DNA of 64,000 nt from Pseudomonas graminis (lineage in GTDB: Bacteria; Pseudomonadota; Gammaproteobacteria; Pseudomonadales; Pseudomonadaceae): positions 305,268-369,267 of the forward strand of contig NZ_MDEN01000065.1 in NCBI RefSeq assembly GCF_001705435.1, given 5' to 3'. A program made the translations under genes and the position numbers. This document shows, piece after piece, positions 51,971-61,026 of this stretch. A model generated the notes under the pieces. It did not search any database, was not told the DNA's origin, and saw nothing but the letters and a program-made list of their open reading frames with translations. Position 1 is the stretch's first letter. The number at the start of each line of letters is the position of its first letter.

Positions 51971-53290
51971 TTGAAAAAAGCCATGACATGCCTTGCCCTG
52001 GGCGGCGTTGTGCTGGTGGCGGGTGGGGCCTGGTTCGTCAACCGGGTTGTCTATTCCCCGCTGGCAGATGCGCCACTGGCGCTATCACCCGCGTTGATCG
52101 AGAAAGGCGAATACGTCGCCAGACTCGGCGACTGTGTCGCCTGCCACAGCGTCGCCGGGAACCCGCCGTTTTCCGGAGGGCTGGAGATGGCGACGCCGAT
52201 GGGATCGATCTTTGCCACCAATATCACGCCCGATAAACGCAGCGGGATCGGCAACTACAGCCTCGATGATTTTGATCGCGCGGTACGCCAGGGCGTTGCG
52301 GCTGACGGCCATCGTCTTTACCCGGCCATGCCTTATCCCTCGTTTTCCAAGTTTAGCGACGACGACGTGAAAGCCCTTTACGCATTTTTCATGAAGGGTG
52401 TCACACCCGCCGACGTCCCGAACAAGCAGAGCGAAATTCCCTGGCCGTTTAACATGCGCTGGCCGTTGGCGCTGTGGAACGCGGCGTTCGCCGATTCCGA
52501 TCCGTACCAGGCCAAGCCCGGCCAGGATGAGCAGTGGAACCGAGGCGCGTACATCGTTCAGGGGCCTGGGCATTGCGGCAGTTGCCACACGCCACGCAGC
52601 ATCACGATGAACGAAAAGGCGCTGGACGAGCGCAATGCCAACTACCTCAGTGGCGCGTTGATCGACGGCTGGTACGCGCCCAGCCTGCGCCAGGACCCCA
52701 ATACCGGGCTTGGACGCTGGAGCGAACCGGAGATCGTGCAATACCTCAAAACCGGACGAAATGTACACAGCGTCGTCACCGGCTCCATGACCGAGGCGTT
52801 CAACAACTCTACTCAGTACATGTCCGACGACGATCTCGGAGCGATCGCGCACTACCTGGCATCGCTGCCCGGAAACGGCAAAGATGGCCCGCCCTGGACG
52901 CCGAGTCCCGCCCCTGTGGCGTGGTCGAGCCCGGGGGCCAAAACGTATCTCGCCAAATGCAGCAGCTGTCACGGCCAGGACGGTCGCGGGCAGGGCCAGT
53001 GGATCCCGCCGCTGGCTGGCGCATCGTCCTCGATGGTCAGCGAGAGCTCCACGGGGATCAACGCGACGCTCAACGGCTCCGACCGCGTGATTGCCAGTGG
53101 CTTGCCGGACGCGTACCGGATGCCGCCGTATCGCAATCAGCTGACGGATCAGGAGATAGCCGATGCTCTGACGTTTGTGCGCTCAAGCTGGGGCAATCAG
53201 GGCAACGCCGTGGAGGCGAATGAGGTCCGCACACTTCGCGACAAAACCGATCCGGCGAGCCCTGATCCCATCATCCTGCACATGCGCTAG
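51971..53290 (+). CDS. Triheme cytochrome c subunit of the molybdenum dehydrogenase
   Basis: This 439-residue protein has an N-terminal anchor/signal (CLALGGVVLVAGGAWFVN) and three heme-c sites: CVACH (residues 55-59), CGSCH (near 200) and CSSCH (near 330). Three-heme c-type partners carry electrons from periplasmic alcohol/aldehyde dehydrogenases to quinone or oxidase (established knowledge). Start TTG 51971 with AAGGA upstream; the gene is 17 bp after the Mo subunit. Confidence 0.92.
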   Translation: MKKAMTCLALGGVVLVAGGAWFVNRVVYSPLADAPLALSPALIEKGEYVARLGDCVACHSVAGNPPFSGGLEMATPMGSIFATNITPDKRSGIGNYSLDDFDRAVRQGVAADGHRLYPAMPYPSFSKFSDDDVKALYAFFMKGVTPADVPNKQSEIPWPFNMRWPLALWNAAFADSDPYQAKPGQDEQWNRGAYIVQGPGHCGSCHTPRSITMNEKALDERNANYLSGALIDGWYAPSLRQDPNTGLGRWSEPEIVQYLKTGRNVHSVVTGSMTEAFNNSTQYMSDDDLGAIAHYLASLPGNGKDGPPWTPSPAPVAWSSPGAKTYLAKCSSCHGQDGRGQGQWIPPLAGASSSMVSESSTGINATLNGSDRVIASGLPDAYRMPPYRNQLTDQEIADALTFVRSSWGNQGNAVEANEVRTLRDKTDPASPDPIILHMR

Positions 53291-53311
53291 CAGGAGGGTT
53301 CAGGCACGTTC

Positions 53312-53341
53312 CGCATCGCATCGCACCGCACCGCACCGCAC
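53312..53341. repeat. Six tandem pentamers, CGCAT x2 then CGCAC x4
   Basis: A 30-bp microsatellite-like tract lies 22 bp after the cytochrome c stop and before the chemotaxis operon. The unit changes from CGCAT to CGCAC after the second copy. It is outside any gene, so length changes would affect only spacing. Confidence 0.8.
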
Positions 53342-53544
53342 CAAAAAAGTCCCCGGTTTTGCAGTCCGGCATCACCGGGAATCGCCTGGTCGTGGCCGGC
53401 GGCAAGAGGAGCGCAGGCCTCTTCAGCGTCACGCGACAGTCATAAACCAGACGGAAGGCAGAGGGGGATGACTCAAGTTGTGACGCACTGGGCAGATAAC
53501 CGTGATGTCAGTTACATACGCAAGTTTGTTCAAGGATCGAACCC

Positions 53545-54759
53545 ATGACCCAGCGTCAATCCATCCGCATTCCCCGTTCCGCTCAGCCGCGTTTTCTCTG
53601 GTTCGCTTTCATTCCGGTCGTGCCTGCCGTTGCATGGGTACTCAGTCAGTCAACCTCTCTCCCTAACCTGATCGCGTGCGCGGCGCTGGTTCTCGTCGGC
53701 CTTGGCGCGGGGGCCTGGAGTGCTGCTTCCCGGCGTGACGTGGTGCTGCGCGCCACTGCCCGGGCTCAAGCGGATCAGTCAGCGGCAGACGCCGCGAGCC
53801 ACAGCATTAACTCGCGGGTACAACTCGATGAGGTGCTGCTGGGCGCCATGCCGATCTGGGCCCGGCAGGTGGAGAGTTCACGGCATCAGACCGAAGAAGC
53901 GATTGTGAATCTGACCAATCGATTCATCGGGATTGCCGCGCGATTGCAGGAAACAGTTCAGGCGTCCCAGCGCGCTGCCGGCGAACTCGACGGGCAAACG
54001 GCGGACGGGGCGCTTGAAGTGCTGTCCCTCAGCGAAAGCGATTTGAGCCAGGTGATCAACTCGCTCAAGGCCGCTCAAACCAGCCGTGACCAGACCCTGG
54101 CCCAGGTGCGCGGCCTCACGGCCTACACCGGCGAACTGCGCACCATGGCCGCGGACGTAGCGGCGATCGCCGCGCAAACAAACCTCCTGGCCCTCAACGC
54201 GGCCATTGAAGCGGCCCGTGCAGGTGAAGCCGGTCGCGGCTTTGCCGTGGTGGCCGACGCGGTGCGCAGCCTGTCGAGCAAATCCAGTGAAACCGGCCAG
54301 CAAATGTCGGCCAAGGTCGACATCATCAATAACGGCATCACCCAATTGGTGCACGCCGCCTCCAGCAGCGCCGATCAGGACAGCCAATCGGTGGCCGCGT
54401 CAGAAAACAGCATTCAAGTCGTGCTCGAACGCTTCCATAACATCACTGGCCGCCTGGCCGAATCCGCGGACCTGCTCAAGCAGGAAAGCCGCGGCATTGG
54501 TGATGAGATGACGGAGGTGCTGGTCGACCTGCAATTCCAGGACCGTGTGAGCCAGATCCTCAGCCATGTGCGAGACAACATGGAAGACCTGCATGGTCAC
54601 CTGCGGCAGGCAAACGAGGCCCCGGACCAGGCAACGTCCATCGACGCCCGCCAGTGGCTGGCGCGAATGGACGCTACCTACGCCACCGACGAGCAGCGGC
54701 GCACCCATCGTGGCGAGACGCCTGTGCAGCAGAACTCTCAAGACATCACCTTCTTTTAG
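53545..54759 (+). CDS. Methyl-accepting-chemotaxis-type protein without a periplasmic sensor
   Basis: This 404-residue protein has two closely spaced membrane helices (about 17-35 and 42-60) and almost no periplasmic loop, then a cytoplasmic MCP signalling domain with the hairpin tip AAQTNLLALNAAIEAARAGE. The part after the signalling domain contains VLVDLQFQDRVSQILSHV, reminiscent of the QFQD segment of CheZ, and the protein ends DITFF. No HAMP is evident. It lies 9 bp before cheY, so it is the first gene of the chemotaxis operon. Signals may come from inside the cell or through partners. Confidence 0.82.
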   Translation: MTQRQSIRIPRSAQPRFLWFAFIPVVPAVAWVLSQSTSLPNLIACAALVLVGLGAGAWSAASRRDVVLRATARAQADQSAADAASHSINSRVQLDEVLLGAMPIWARQVESSRHQTEEAIVNLTNRFIGIAARLQETVQASQRAAGELDGQTADGALEVLSLSESDLSQVINSLKAAQTSRDQTLAQVRGLTAYTGELRTMAADVAAIAAQTNLLALNAAIEAARAGEAGRGFAVVADAVRSLSSKSSETGQQMSAKVDIINNGITQLVHAASSSADQDSQSVAASENSIQVVLERFHNITGRLAESADLLKQESRGIGDEMTEVLVDLQFQDRVSQILSHVRDNMEDLHGHLRQANEAPDQATSIDARQWLARMDATYATDEQRRTHRGETPVQQNSQDITFF

Positions 54760-54768
54760 GAGCTCATC

Positions 54769-55137
54769 ATGGCGAAGAATGTATTAGTGGTCGACGACTC
54801 CAGCAGCGTGCGGCAAGTGGTAGGCATTGCCTTGAAAAGCGCCGGTTACGACGTGATCGAAGCGTGCGACGGCAAGGATGCGCTGGGCAAGCTCACCGGA
54901 CAGAAAGTGCACTTGATCATCAGCGACGTGAACATGCCCAACATGGACGGCATCACCTTCGTCAAGGAGGTCAAGAAACTGGCCAGCTACAAGTTCACCC
55001 CGATCATCATGCTGACCACCGAGTCCCAGGAGTCGAAGAAGGCCGAGGGGCAGGCGGCGGGTGCCAAGGCGTGGGTGGTCAAGCCGTTCCAGCCCGCACA
55101 GATGCTGGCAGCGGTGTCAAAACTGATCCTGCCCTGA
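54769..55137 (+). CDS. cheY: CheY-type response regulator
   Basis: This 122-residue receiver domain has acidic pocket Asp9/Asp10 (VVDDSS), phospho-acceptor Asp53 (IISDVNMPNMDG), switch Thr in MLTTES and Lys in VVKPF. It carries the signal from CheA to its output. AGGAG lies just upstream. In this cluster it may not act on the flagellar motor, since che2-type systems have separate outputs (family knowledge). Confidence 0.93.
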   Translation: MAKNVLVVDDSSSVRQVVGIALKSAGYDVIEACDGKDALGKLTGQKVHLIISDVNMPNMDGITFVKEVKKLASYKFTPIIMLTTESQESKKAEGQAAGAKAWVVKPFQPAQMLAAVSKLILP

Positions 55138-55160
55138 ATCCTTGCGCGAGGGAGGCTGCG

Positions 55161-55448
55161 ATGCCGATCACCATCGAAACACTCGACGACAGCACCTGCG
55201 TCAGCATTGACGGCGAGCTGACGATCTACACCGTTGCCGAGCTGGCGGGCGAGCTGTTGCCCCGGATGAGCGGCGCGCCACGCCTGATGCTGGACCTCTC
55301 GCAGGTCACCGAAATGGATGGCGCGGGGCTGCAGTTGCTCGCGGTCATCCAGCGTGAAGCCGACAGCGCTGGCACAGCGTTGAGCGTCACCGGCCAGAGC
55401 GTGGCGGTCACGCAGGCCCTTGAGCTGTGTCGCAAAGCGGCCTCATAA
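55161..55448 (+). CDS. STAS-domain protein in the chemotaxis operon
   Basis: This 95-residue single STAS domain (MPITIETLDDSTCVSIDGEL; LMLDLSQVTEMDGAGLQLLA) starts at ATG 55161 with GGGAGG upstream. The serine that is phosphorylated in SpoIIAA-type anti-anti-sigma factors (DSSGL) is replaced here (MDGAGL), so phospho-switching is unlikely. STAS proteins between cheY and cheA recur in some Pseudomonas and other che clusters; the role is not established to my knowledge. It may be a scaffold or adaptor. Confidence 0.85.
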   Translation: MPITIETLDDSTCVSIDGELTIYTVAELAGELLPRMSGAPRLMLDLSQVTEMDGAGLQLLAVIQREADSAGTALSVTGQSVAVTQALELCRKAAS

Positions 55449-55514
55449 CCGTACCCGCCACGCCAGTCCCAGCCACGTTCATTGCACGTTCATTGATAGA
55501 CAAGGAAGGTCCAG

Positions 55515-57569
55515 GTGAGCATCAATCTCGACCAGGCATTGCAGACATTCATCGTCGAGGCCCACGAACTGTTGCAGGTCATGGAGCAATCCCTCCTGCA
55601 ACTGGAAACCGAGCCCGCCGACCAGGATGCCATCGGCGCGATTTTTCGTGCCGCCCACACCATCAAGGGGTCCGCCGGCCTGTTCGGCCTGAACCCGGTC
55701 GTCAGCTTCACGCACATTGTCGAGGACGTACTCGACCGACTGCGCGACGGCAGTGTGGCAGTCGACTCCCGGCTGATCGCGGTGCTGCTCAAGTGCGGCG
55801 ACCATATGCTGGAGTTGATCAACGTTGTCGCCAGTCGTGGCGAGCCGCTCCAGCCGGCAGCCCTGGAGCGTGAAGCGGCGTTGCGCGAGGCGTTGAGCAC
55901 CTATCAGGCGCCGCACCATACCCCCGACACCGGCGCGCAACACACAGAAGCCGGCGCTGCTGACCGTGCAAACGCGCCGGCCGAGGTGCTCTGGCATATC
56001 TCCCTGCGCTTCGGTGTGGACGTATTTCGCAATGGCATGGACCCGCTCTCGTTCTTGCGCTACCTGGAAACCCTGGGTCAGATAACCCAGGTCACGACCC
56101 TCACTGACAGCATTCCGGCACTGGACAGCTGGGACCCGGAAAGCTGCTACCTGGGTTTCGAGATCGAGCTGCGCTCGACGGCCAGCCACGCCACCCTCAA
56201 TGAAGTCTTCGACTTCGTGCGCGACGACTGTGACGTGCACATCGATGCCATCGACGAAGCGTCCGACAGTGCTGTGTCCATTGGCAGCGAGCTGGTGGCC
56301 CAGGCAGAGCAGGGGCCATTGACGGCGTCGGTGCAGCGGCTGCCGGCGGCCAGTGAGCCGAAAACCCGTGACGGCAATTACGTGCGCGTCAACGCGGACA
56401 AGCTTGACGAACTGATCAACCTGGTTGGCGAACTGGTGATAGCGAGCGCCGGCGCCAGCTTGTTGGCCCGTTCCTGCAACAACGACCCGCTGCAGGAAGC
56501 GACGTCGACGGTGTCGGGACTGGTGGAGGAGATCCTCGACGGCGCACTGCACCTGCGCATGATTCCCATCGGCGACACGTTTAACCGCTTCCGCCGCGTG
56601 GTGCGGGACATCAGCCAGGAGCTGGGCAAGGACATCGAGCTGACCATCAGCGGTGCAGAAACCGAACTGGACAAGACCGTCGTTGAGAAGATCGGCGACC
56701 CGTTGATGCACCTGCTGCGCAACGCCATGGACCACGGCATCGAAAGCGCGGATGCCCGGCGTGCTGCCGGCAAGGCGGGGAAGGGCCATCTGAGCCTCAA
56801 CGCCTACCACGACTCGGGCAGCATCGTCATCGAAATCGCCGACGACGGCAACGGACTCAACCGCGAACGGATCCTGGAGAAGGCTCAAGAGCGCGGCCTG
56901 GTGGCGAGCGGTGCGGTGCTCTCCGATCAGGAGATCTACAACCTGATCTTCGAACCGGGTTTCTCTACCGCTGAGGCGGTGACCAACCTGTCGGGCCGTG
57001 GCGTCGGCATGGACGTGGTCAAGCGCAACATCACGCTGCTGCGCGGCACCGTTGATCTGGACAGTCGCCCGGGGCAGGGCACCGTGGTGCGCATTCGTTT
57101 GCCGCTGACCCTGGCGATCATCAACGGGTTTCTGGTCGGCATCGATACATCCACCTACGTGATTCCGCTGGACATGGTTCAGGAATGCATCGAACTGGAC
57201 GAACACCAGCGACAGTCGAGCCGCGAAAAGGGCTACCTGGACCTGCGTGGCGAGGTGTTGCCGCTGGTGGACCTGCGCGAGCACTTCAGCCACGAAGGCA
57301 GCGCCGGCCGACGCCAGAATGTGGTGGTGGTGCGCTACGCCGAGCACAAGGCCGGGCTGGTCGTCGATGACCTGCTGGGTGAGTTCCAGACCGTGATCAA
57401 ACCGTTGGGCAAGTTGTTTGGCGCACTGCGCGGCATCAGCGGCTCCACCATATTGGGCAGTGGCGCGGTGGCCCTGATCCTCGACGTACCGGCATTGCTC
57501 AATCAAATCGTACAACTGGAAGCCCGCACGCCCCAGGCGCCTTATTCGCCAACCGTCGTCGCCCGCTGA
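55515..57569 (+). CDS. cheA: Chemotaxis histidine kinase CheA
   Basis: This 684-residue kinase has the Hpt domain with His48 in AAHTIKGSAGLFG. The dimerisation region begins near VRVNADKLDELINLVGELVI. The HATPase domain (N-box LLRNAMDHGIE; EIADDGNGL; NLSGRGVGMDV) and the C-terminal CheW-like domain (LRGEVLPLVDLREHF) are complete. The middle (about 150-280) holds a linker-like segment and a region LSLRFGVDVFRNGMDP that may bind CheY. Start GTG 55515, with AAGGAAGG upstream. It receives signals from the receptors at 53545 and 57599 through CheW. Confidence 0.95.
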   Translation: MSINLDQALQTFIVEAHELLQVMEQSLLQLETEPADQDAIGAIFRAAHTIKGSAGLFGLNPVVSFTHIVEDVLDRLRDGSVAVDSRLIAVLLKCGDHMLELINVVASRGEPLQPAALEREAALREALSTYQAPHHTPDTGAQHTEAGAADRANAPAEVLWHISLRFGVDVFRNGMDPLSFLRYLETLGQITQVTTLTDSIPALDSWDPESCYLGFEIELRSTASHATLNEVFDFVRDDCDVHIDAIDEASDSAVSIGSELVAQAEQGPLTASVQRLPAASEPKTRDGNYVRVNADKLDELINLVGELVIASAGASLLARSCNNDPLQEATSTVSGLVEEILDGALHLRMIPIGDTFNRFRRVVRDISQELGKDIELTISGAETELDKTVVEKIGDPLMHLLRNAMDHGIESADARRAAGKAGKGHLSLNAYHDSGSIVIEIADDGNGLNRERILEKAQERGLVASGAVLSDQEIYNLIFEPGFSTAEAVTNLSGRGVGMDVVKRNITLLRGTVDLDSRPGQGTVVRIRLPLTLAIINGFLVGIDTSTYVIPLDMVQECIELDEHQRQSSREKGYLDLRGEVLPLVDLREHFSHEGSAGRRQNVVVVRYAEHKAGLVVDDLLGEFQTVIKPLGKLFGALRGISGSTILGSGAVALILDVPALLNQIVQLEARTPQAPYSPTVVAR

Positions 57570-57598
57570 CGTATTTGCAACACCCTGGAGGTTCCACG

Positions 57599-59101
57599 AT
57601 GAAATGGTTCTACGATCTTAAAATTTCCACCAAGCTGATCAGCTCATTCCTGGTGGTTCTGGCCCTCACTGCGGCGATGGGCGTCTTCGCCATCCACCAG
57701 CTAGGAGCCGTGAACCAGGCTGCTCAGGACATCCGTGGCAACTGGATGCCCTCCATGCGCGCAGCGGCCGGCATGCGTTTTTTTGCCGCCAACTATCGCT
57801 TGAAAGAAAACCGCCACATCAGCACCGATGTCGCTGAAGAGAAGGCCCAGGCCGAGCGGGAAGCCACCGAGGCCCGCCAGCAGTTCGAAACCCGCATGGG
57901 CACCTATGAGAACTTGCTGTCGAACGACGAAGATCGTCAGCTTCTGGCAGCGGCGAAAAGCGCATGGGCTTCCTACCTGACCAGCAGCAATCAGGTGCTC
58001 GATCTCTCCCGGCAGAACCAGGAGGACCAGGCCCGCAGCCTGCTCAGGGGTGAGTCGAAGGTGCGTTTCGAAGACTTGACCAACCGCTTGCAGAAAATGG
58101 TCGAGCTCAACGACGCTGGCGCAACGGCGGCCGGTGACAAGGGTTCGGCGCTGTACGAAAGTGCCCGACTGGCGATCATCGCGGCGCTGGTCGCTGCCCT
58201 GTTGATCGGCCTGGGCCTGGCCGTGTTCATCGCGCGGATCATTTCGCGTCCGCTGAGACAAGCCGCCAGCGCCTCCGAGCAGGTCAGCGCCACCGCGCAA
58301 TCGATGAGCCAGGCCACCAGTGAACAGGCGGCCAGCGTCGAGGAAACCAGTGCCTCGATCGAGCAGATGAGCGCCAGCATCAACCAGAACACCGAGAACG
58401 CCAAAGTCACCGATGGCATGGCCAGCAAAGCCGCCAAGGAAGCCACCGAGGGCGGCGACTCGGTCCAGCAAACCGTCGTGGCGATGAAGAAAATCGCCCA
58501 GCGCATCAGCATCATTGATGACATCGCTTACCAGACCAACCTGCTGGCCCTCAACGCCGCCATCGAGGCCGCTCGGGCCGGGGAGCATGGCAAGGGGTTC
58601 GCGGTGGTCGCAGCCGAAGTGCGCAAGCTGGCCGAACGCAGCCAGGTCGCCGCCCAGGAAATCGGCGAGCTGTCTTCCAGCAGCGTGGACATGGCGGAGA
58701 AGGCCGGCAAGTTGCTCGGCGAAATGGTGCCGTCCATCAACAAGACCAGCGATCTGGTGCAGGAAATCAGCGCGGCATCCGAAGAGCAGGCCGCAGGCGT
58801 CGCGCAGATCAACACGGCGATGACCCAGCTCAACCAGGTGACCCAGCAGAATGCGTCGAGCAGCGAGGAGCTGGCCGCCACCGCCGAAGAAATGAGCAGC
58901 CAGGCCGAACAGCTGCAACAGGCCATGAGCTTCTTCGTGCTGGATTCAACCCCGCGGCCCGCCACTCAAGGCAGCAGCGTGGACAACCCCGGCAGCAAGC
59001 CAGGCCATCAGCCGCCACGGGTGAAACCGCAGCCGCCGCGCAAAGCGTTCGCGTACAGCATGGCCAGTGCCCCGGACGAATCGGAATTCACCCGCTTCTG
59101 A
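57599..59101 (+). CDS. Chemoreceptor with 4HB-type sensor, no HAMP domain and a CheR-tether tail
   Basis: This 500-residue receptor has helix 1 at about 12-32, a four-helix-bundle periplasmic domain (33-188), and helix 2 (190-214). The usual HAMP (about 50 residues plus linker) is missing: ISRPLRQAA (216-223) is followed almost at once by SASEQVSATAQSMSQ, which normally lies after HAMP in Pseudomonas receptors. The signalling domain is complete (tip DIAYQTNLLALNAAIEAARA). A proline-rich tail (450-490) ends ESEFTRF, fitting the x-F-x-x-F pattern of the C-terminal pentapeptide that docks CheR. ATG 57599 has GGAGG upstream. Confidence 0.85.
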   Translation: MKWFYDLKISTKLISSFLVVLALTAAMGVFAIHQLGAVNQAAQDIRGNWMPSMRAAAGMRFFAANYRLKENRHISTDVAEEKAQAEREATEARQQFETRMGTYENLLSNDEDRQLLAAAKSAWASYLTSSNQVLDLSRQNQEDQARSLLRGESKVRFEDLTNRLQKMVELNDAGATAAGDKGSALYESARLAIIAALVAALLIGLGLAVFIARIISRPLRQAASASEQVSATAQSMSQATSEQAASVEETSASIEQMSASINQNTENAKVTDGMASKAAKEATEGGDSVQQTVVAMKKIAQRISIIDDIAYQTNLLALNAAIEAARAGEHGKGFAVVAAEVRKLAERSQVAAQEIGELSSSSVDMAEKAGKLLGEMVPSINKTSDLVQEISAASEEQAAGVAQINTAMTQLNQVTQQNASSSEELAATAEEMSSQAEQLQQAMSFFVLDSTPRPATQGSSVDNPGSKPGHQPPRVKPQPPRKAFAYSMASAPDESEFTRF

Positions 59102-59137
59102 TCACAAGCATCGATGCGGGACTACAGGGAGAACGAC

Positions 59138-59677
59138 ATGGGCGCAGTGACGACCACTCGGCAGACCGCAGTTGCGGTGGATGAGGACGCGCAATACCTG
59201 ACCTTCATGCTCGGCGGCGAGATGTTTGCCATCGGCATTCTGGGGATCAAGGAAATTATCGAATACGGCAGCCTGACCGTGGTGCCCATGATGCCCGCGT
59301 TTGTGCGCGGGGTGATCAATCTGCGCGGCGCGGTGGTGCCGGTGGTCGACCTCTCGGCGCGTTTTGGGCGGGCCAACTCGGCGATCACCCGGCGCTCCTG
59401 CGTCATCATCATTGAGGCGAGCACCGAGGAGGGGCAGGCGCAGGACATCGGTTTGCTGGTCGACACCGTGTCTGCGGTGCAAGAGATTCCGTCCTCACAG
59501 ATCGAGCCGCCGCCCAGCTTCGGCGCGCGGATTCGGTCCGATTTCATCAGCGGCATGGCCAAGGTCGATGGCAAGTTCGTGATCGTGCTGGACGTGGACA
59601 ACGTGCTGTCCATCGACGAGATGTCCAGCCTTGCCGAAGCCGGTCAGGCGCCGGCCCTTGATCTCGACCCGCGTTGA
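59138..59677 (+). CDS. cheW: CheW adaptor protein
   Basis: This 179-residue CheW (QYLTFMLGGEMFAIGILGIK, PAFVRGVINLRGAVVPVVDL) links receptors to CheA. It has a short N-terminal lead and a C-terminal extension of about 15 residues after the SH3-like pair. ATG 59138 follows GGGAGA. Confidence 0.93.
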   Translation: MGAVTTTRQTAVAVDEDAQYLTFMLGGEMFAIGILGIKEIIEYGSLTVVPMMPAFVRGVINLRGAVVPVVDLSARFGRANSAITRRSCVIIIEASTEEGQAQDIGLLVDTVSAVQEIPSSQIEPPPSFGARIRSDFISGMAKVDGKFVIVLDVDNVLSIDEMSSLAEAGQAPALDLDPR

Positions 59678-59686
59678 GGCCCGAAC

Positions 59687-60496
59687 ATGGCAGACACCGC
59701 TACCATCGATGATCGTGAGTTCGGTCAGTTCCAGAGCTGGCTGTACCGCGCGGCCGGCATCAACCTGTCACCCGCCAAGAAAGCGCTGGTGGCCGGGCGC
59801 CTGTTCAAGCGCCTCAAGCATTACGAGCTGCAGAGCTATGGCGAGTACTTCAAGCTGATCATGAAGGACGAGCGCAAGGGCGAGCTGCAGGTCGCCCTGG
59901 ATTTGCTGACCACCAACGAGACCTATTTCTTTCGCGAGCCCAAGCACTTCGACTTCCTGCGTCAGCAGGTGCTGCCCAAGGCTGCGCCGGGCAAGGTGTT
60001 TCGGGTATGGAGCGCGGCCAGTTCCTCGGGCGAAGAACCCTACAGCCTGGCGATGACCCTGGCCGAGGGACTTGGAACCACGCCCTGGGAAGTCGTCGGC
60101 TCGGACATCAGTACCCAAGTGCTCGCCAAAGCGCGCAGCGGCCATTACGCCATGGGTCGCGCCGAGACGTTGCCCCAGCCGCTGCTGGTCAAGTACTGCC
60201 TGAAGGGCATCGGGCGCCAGGAGGGCACCTTTCTGATCGACAAGGCGTTGCGCAACCGCGTCAACTTTGTCCAGGTCAACCTCAACGAAACGCTGCCCGC
60301 CCTGGGTGAGTTCGAGGTGATCTTCCTGCGCAACGTGATGATTTATTTCGACCAGCCGACCAAGACCCAGGTCGTCGCACGCATGCTGCCGCTCCTTAAG
60401 CCAGGCGGCTACTTGATCATCAGTCACTCGGAAAGCCTCAACGGTGTAAACGACACCTTGAAGCTGGTGGCGCCGTCGATTTATCGCAAGCCATGA
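59687..60496 (+). CDS. cheR: Chemotaxis receptor methyltransferase CheR
   Basis: This 269-residue enzyme transfers methyl groups from S-adenosylmethionine to receptor glutamates. Helical N-terminal domain (FGQFQSWLYRAAGINLSPAK), SAM pocket VWSAASSSGEEPYSLAM and VVGSDIS, then FEVIFLRNVMIYFD. The beta-subdomain that clasps the receptor pentapeptide corresponds to about residues 155-190. It matches the CheR-tether-like tail of the upstream receptor. Confidence 0.93.
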   Translation: MADTATIDDREFGQFQSWLYRAAGINLSPAKKALVAGRLFKRLKHYELQSYGEYFKLIMKDERKGELQVALDLLTTNETYFFREPKHFDFLRQQVLPKAAPGKVFRVWSAASSSGEEPYSLAMTLAEGLGTTPWEVVGSDISTQVLAKARSGHYAMGRAETLPQPLLVKYCLKGIGRQEGTFLIDKALRNRVNFVQVNLNETLPALGEFEVIFLRNVMIYFDQPTKTQVVARMLPLLKPGGYLIISHSESLNGVNDTLKLVAPSIYRKP

Positions 60497-61026
60497 AAAT
60501 GCCCGTCGGCGCGGCCGAAGTGGTGTTGGCCCCGGGACAGGTCAGTTTCGCGACGCGTCCGACGCGCTTGCGCACACTGCTCGGTTCCTGCGTGGCGATC
60601 ACGTTCTGGCACCCGCAACGGCTGATCGGCGGCATGTGTCACTTCATGCTGCCAGGACGCCTGCGTCACGATCAGCCGCTGGACGGCCGATATGGCGATG
60701 AGGCAATGGAATTGCTGCTTCGACACGTCCTTATCAACGGCACTCAGGTGCAGGATTACCAGGTCAAGCTGTTCGGCGGCGGCAGGATGTTTCCCGACCA
60801 CCCGCGCGACCTGCGCACGGAGGACGTGGCCAGCCTGAATATTCGCGCGGCGCTGGCCCTGGCCGAGCGCTACCACCTGCACCTGACAGCTCAGGACATG
60901 GGCAGCACCGGTCACCGCACGATCATGTTCGACGTGTGGAACGGCAACGTCTGGGTTCGGCACCAACCAATGGGAACACTTCAACACGATGCCTACCAAA
61001 AAAATCAGCGTACTGCTGGTCGATGA
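60493..61026 (+). CDS. cheD: Chemoreceptor glutamine deamidase CheD
   Basis: This 177-residue deamidase keeps catalytic Cys33 (LLGSCVAI) and His50 (GGMCHFMLP), and converts receptor glutamines to glutamates. It overlaps cheR by 4 bp (ATGA) and cheB by 38 bp, a strong sign of one operon. Confidence 0.92.
   Translation: MKMPVGAAEVVLAPGQVSFATRPTRLRTLLGSCVAITFWHPQRLIGGMCHFMLPGRLRHDQPLDGRYGDEAMELLLRHVLINGTQVQDYQVKLFGGGRMFPDHPRDLRTEDVASLNIRAALALAERYHLHLTAQDMGSTGHRTIMFDVWNGNVWVRHQPMGTLQHDAYQKNQRTAGR

Noticed and set aside
55479..57515. Minus-strand 678-codon frame
   Set aside because: Complete antisense of cheA; cheA has all its domains, so this is a shadow.
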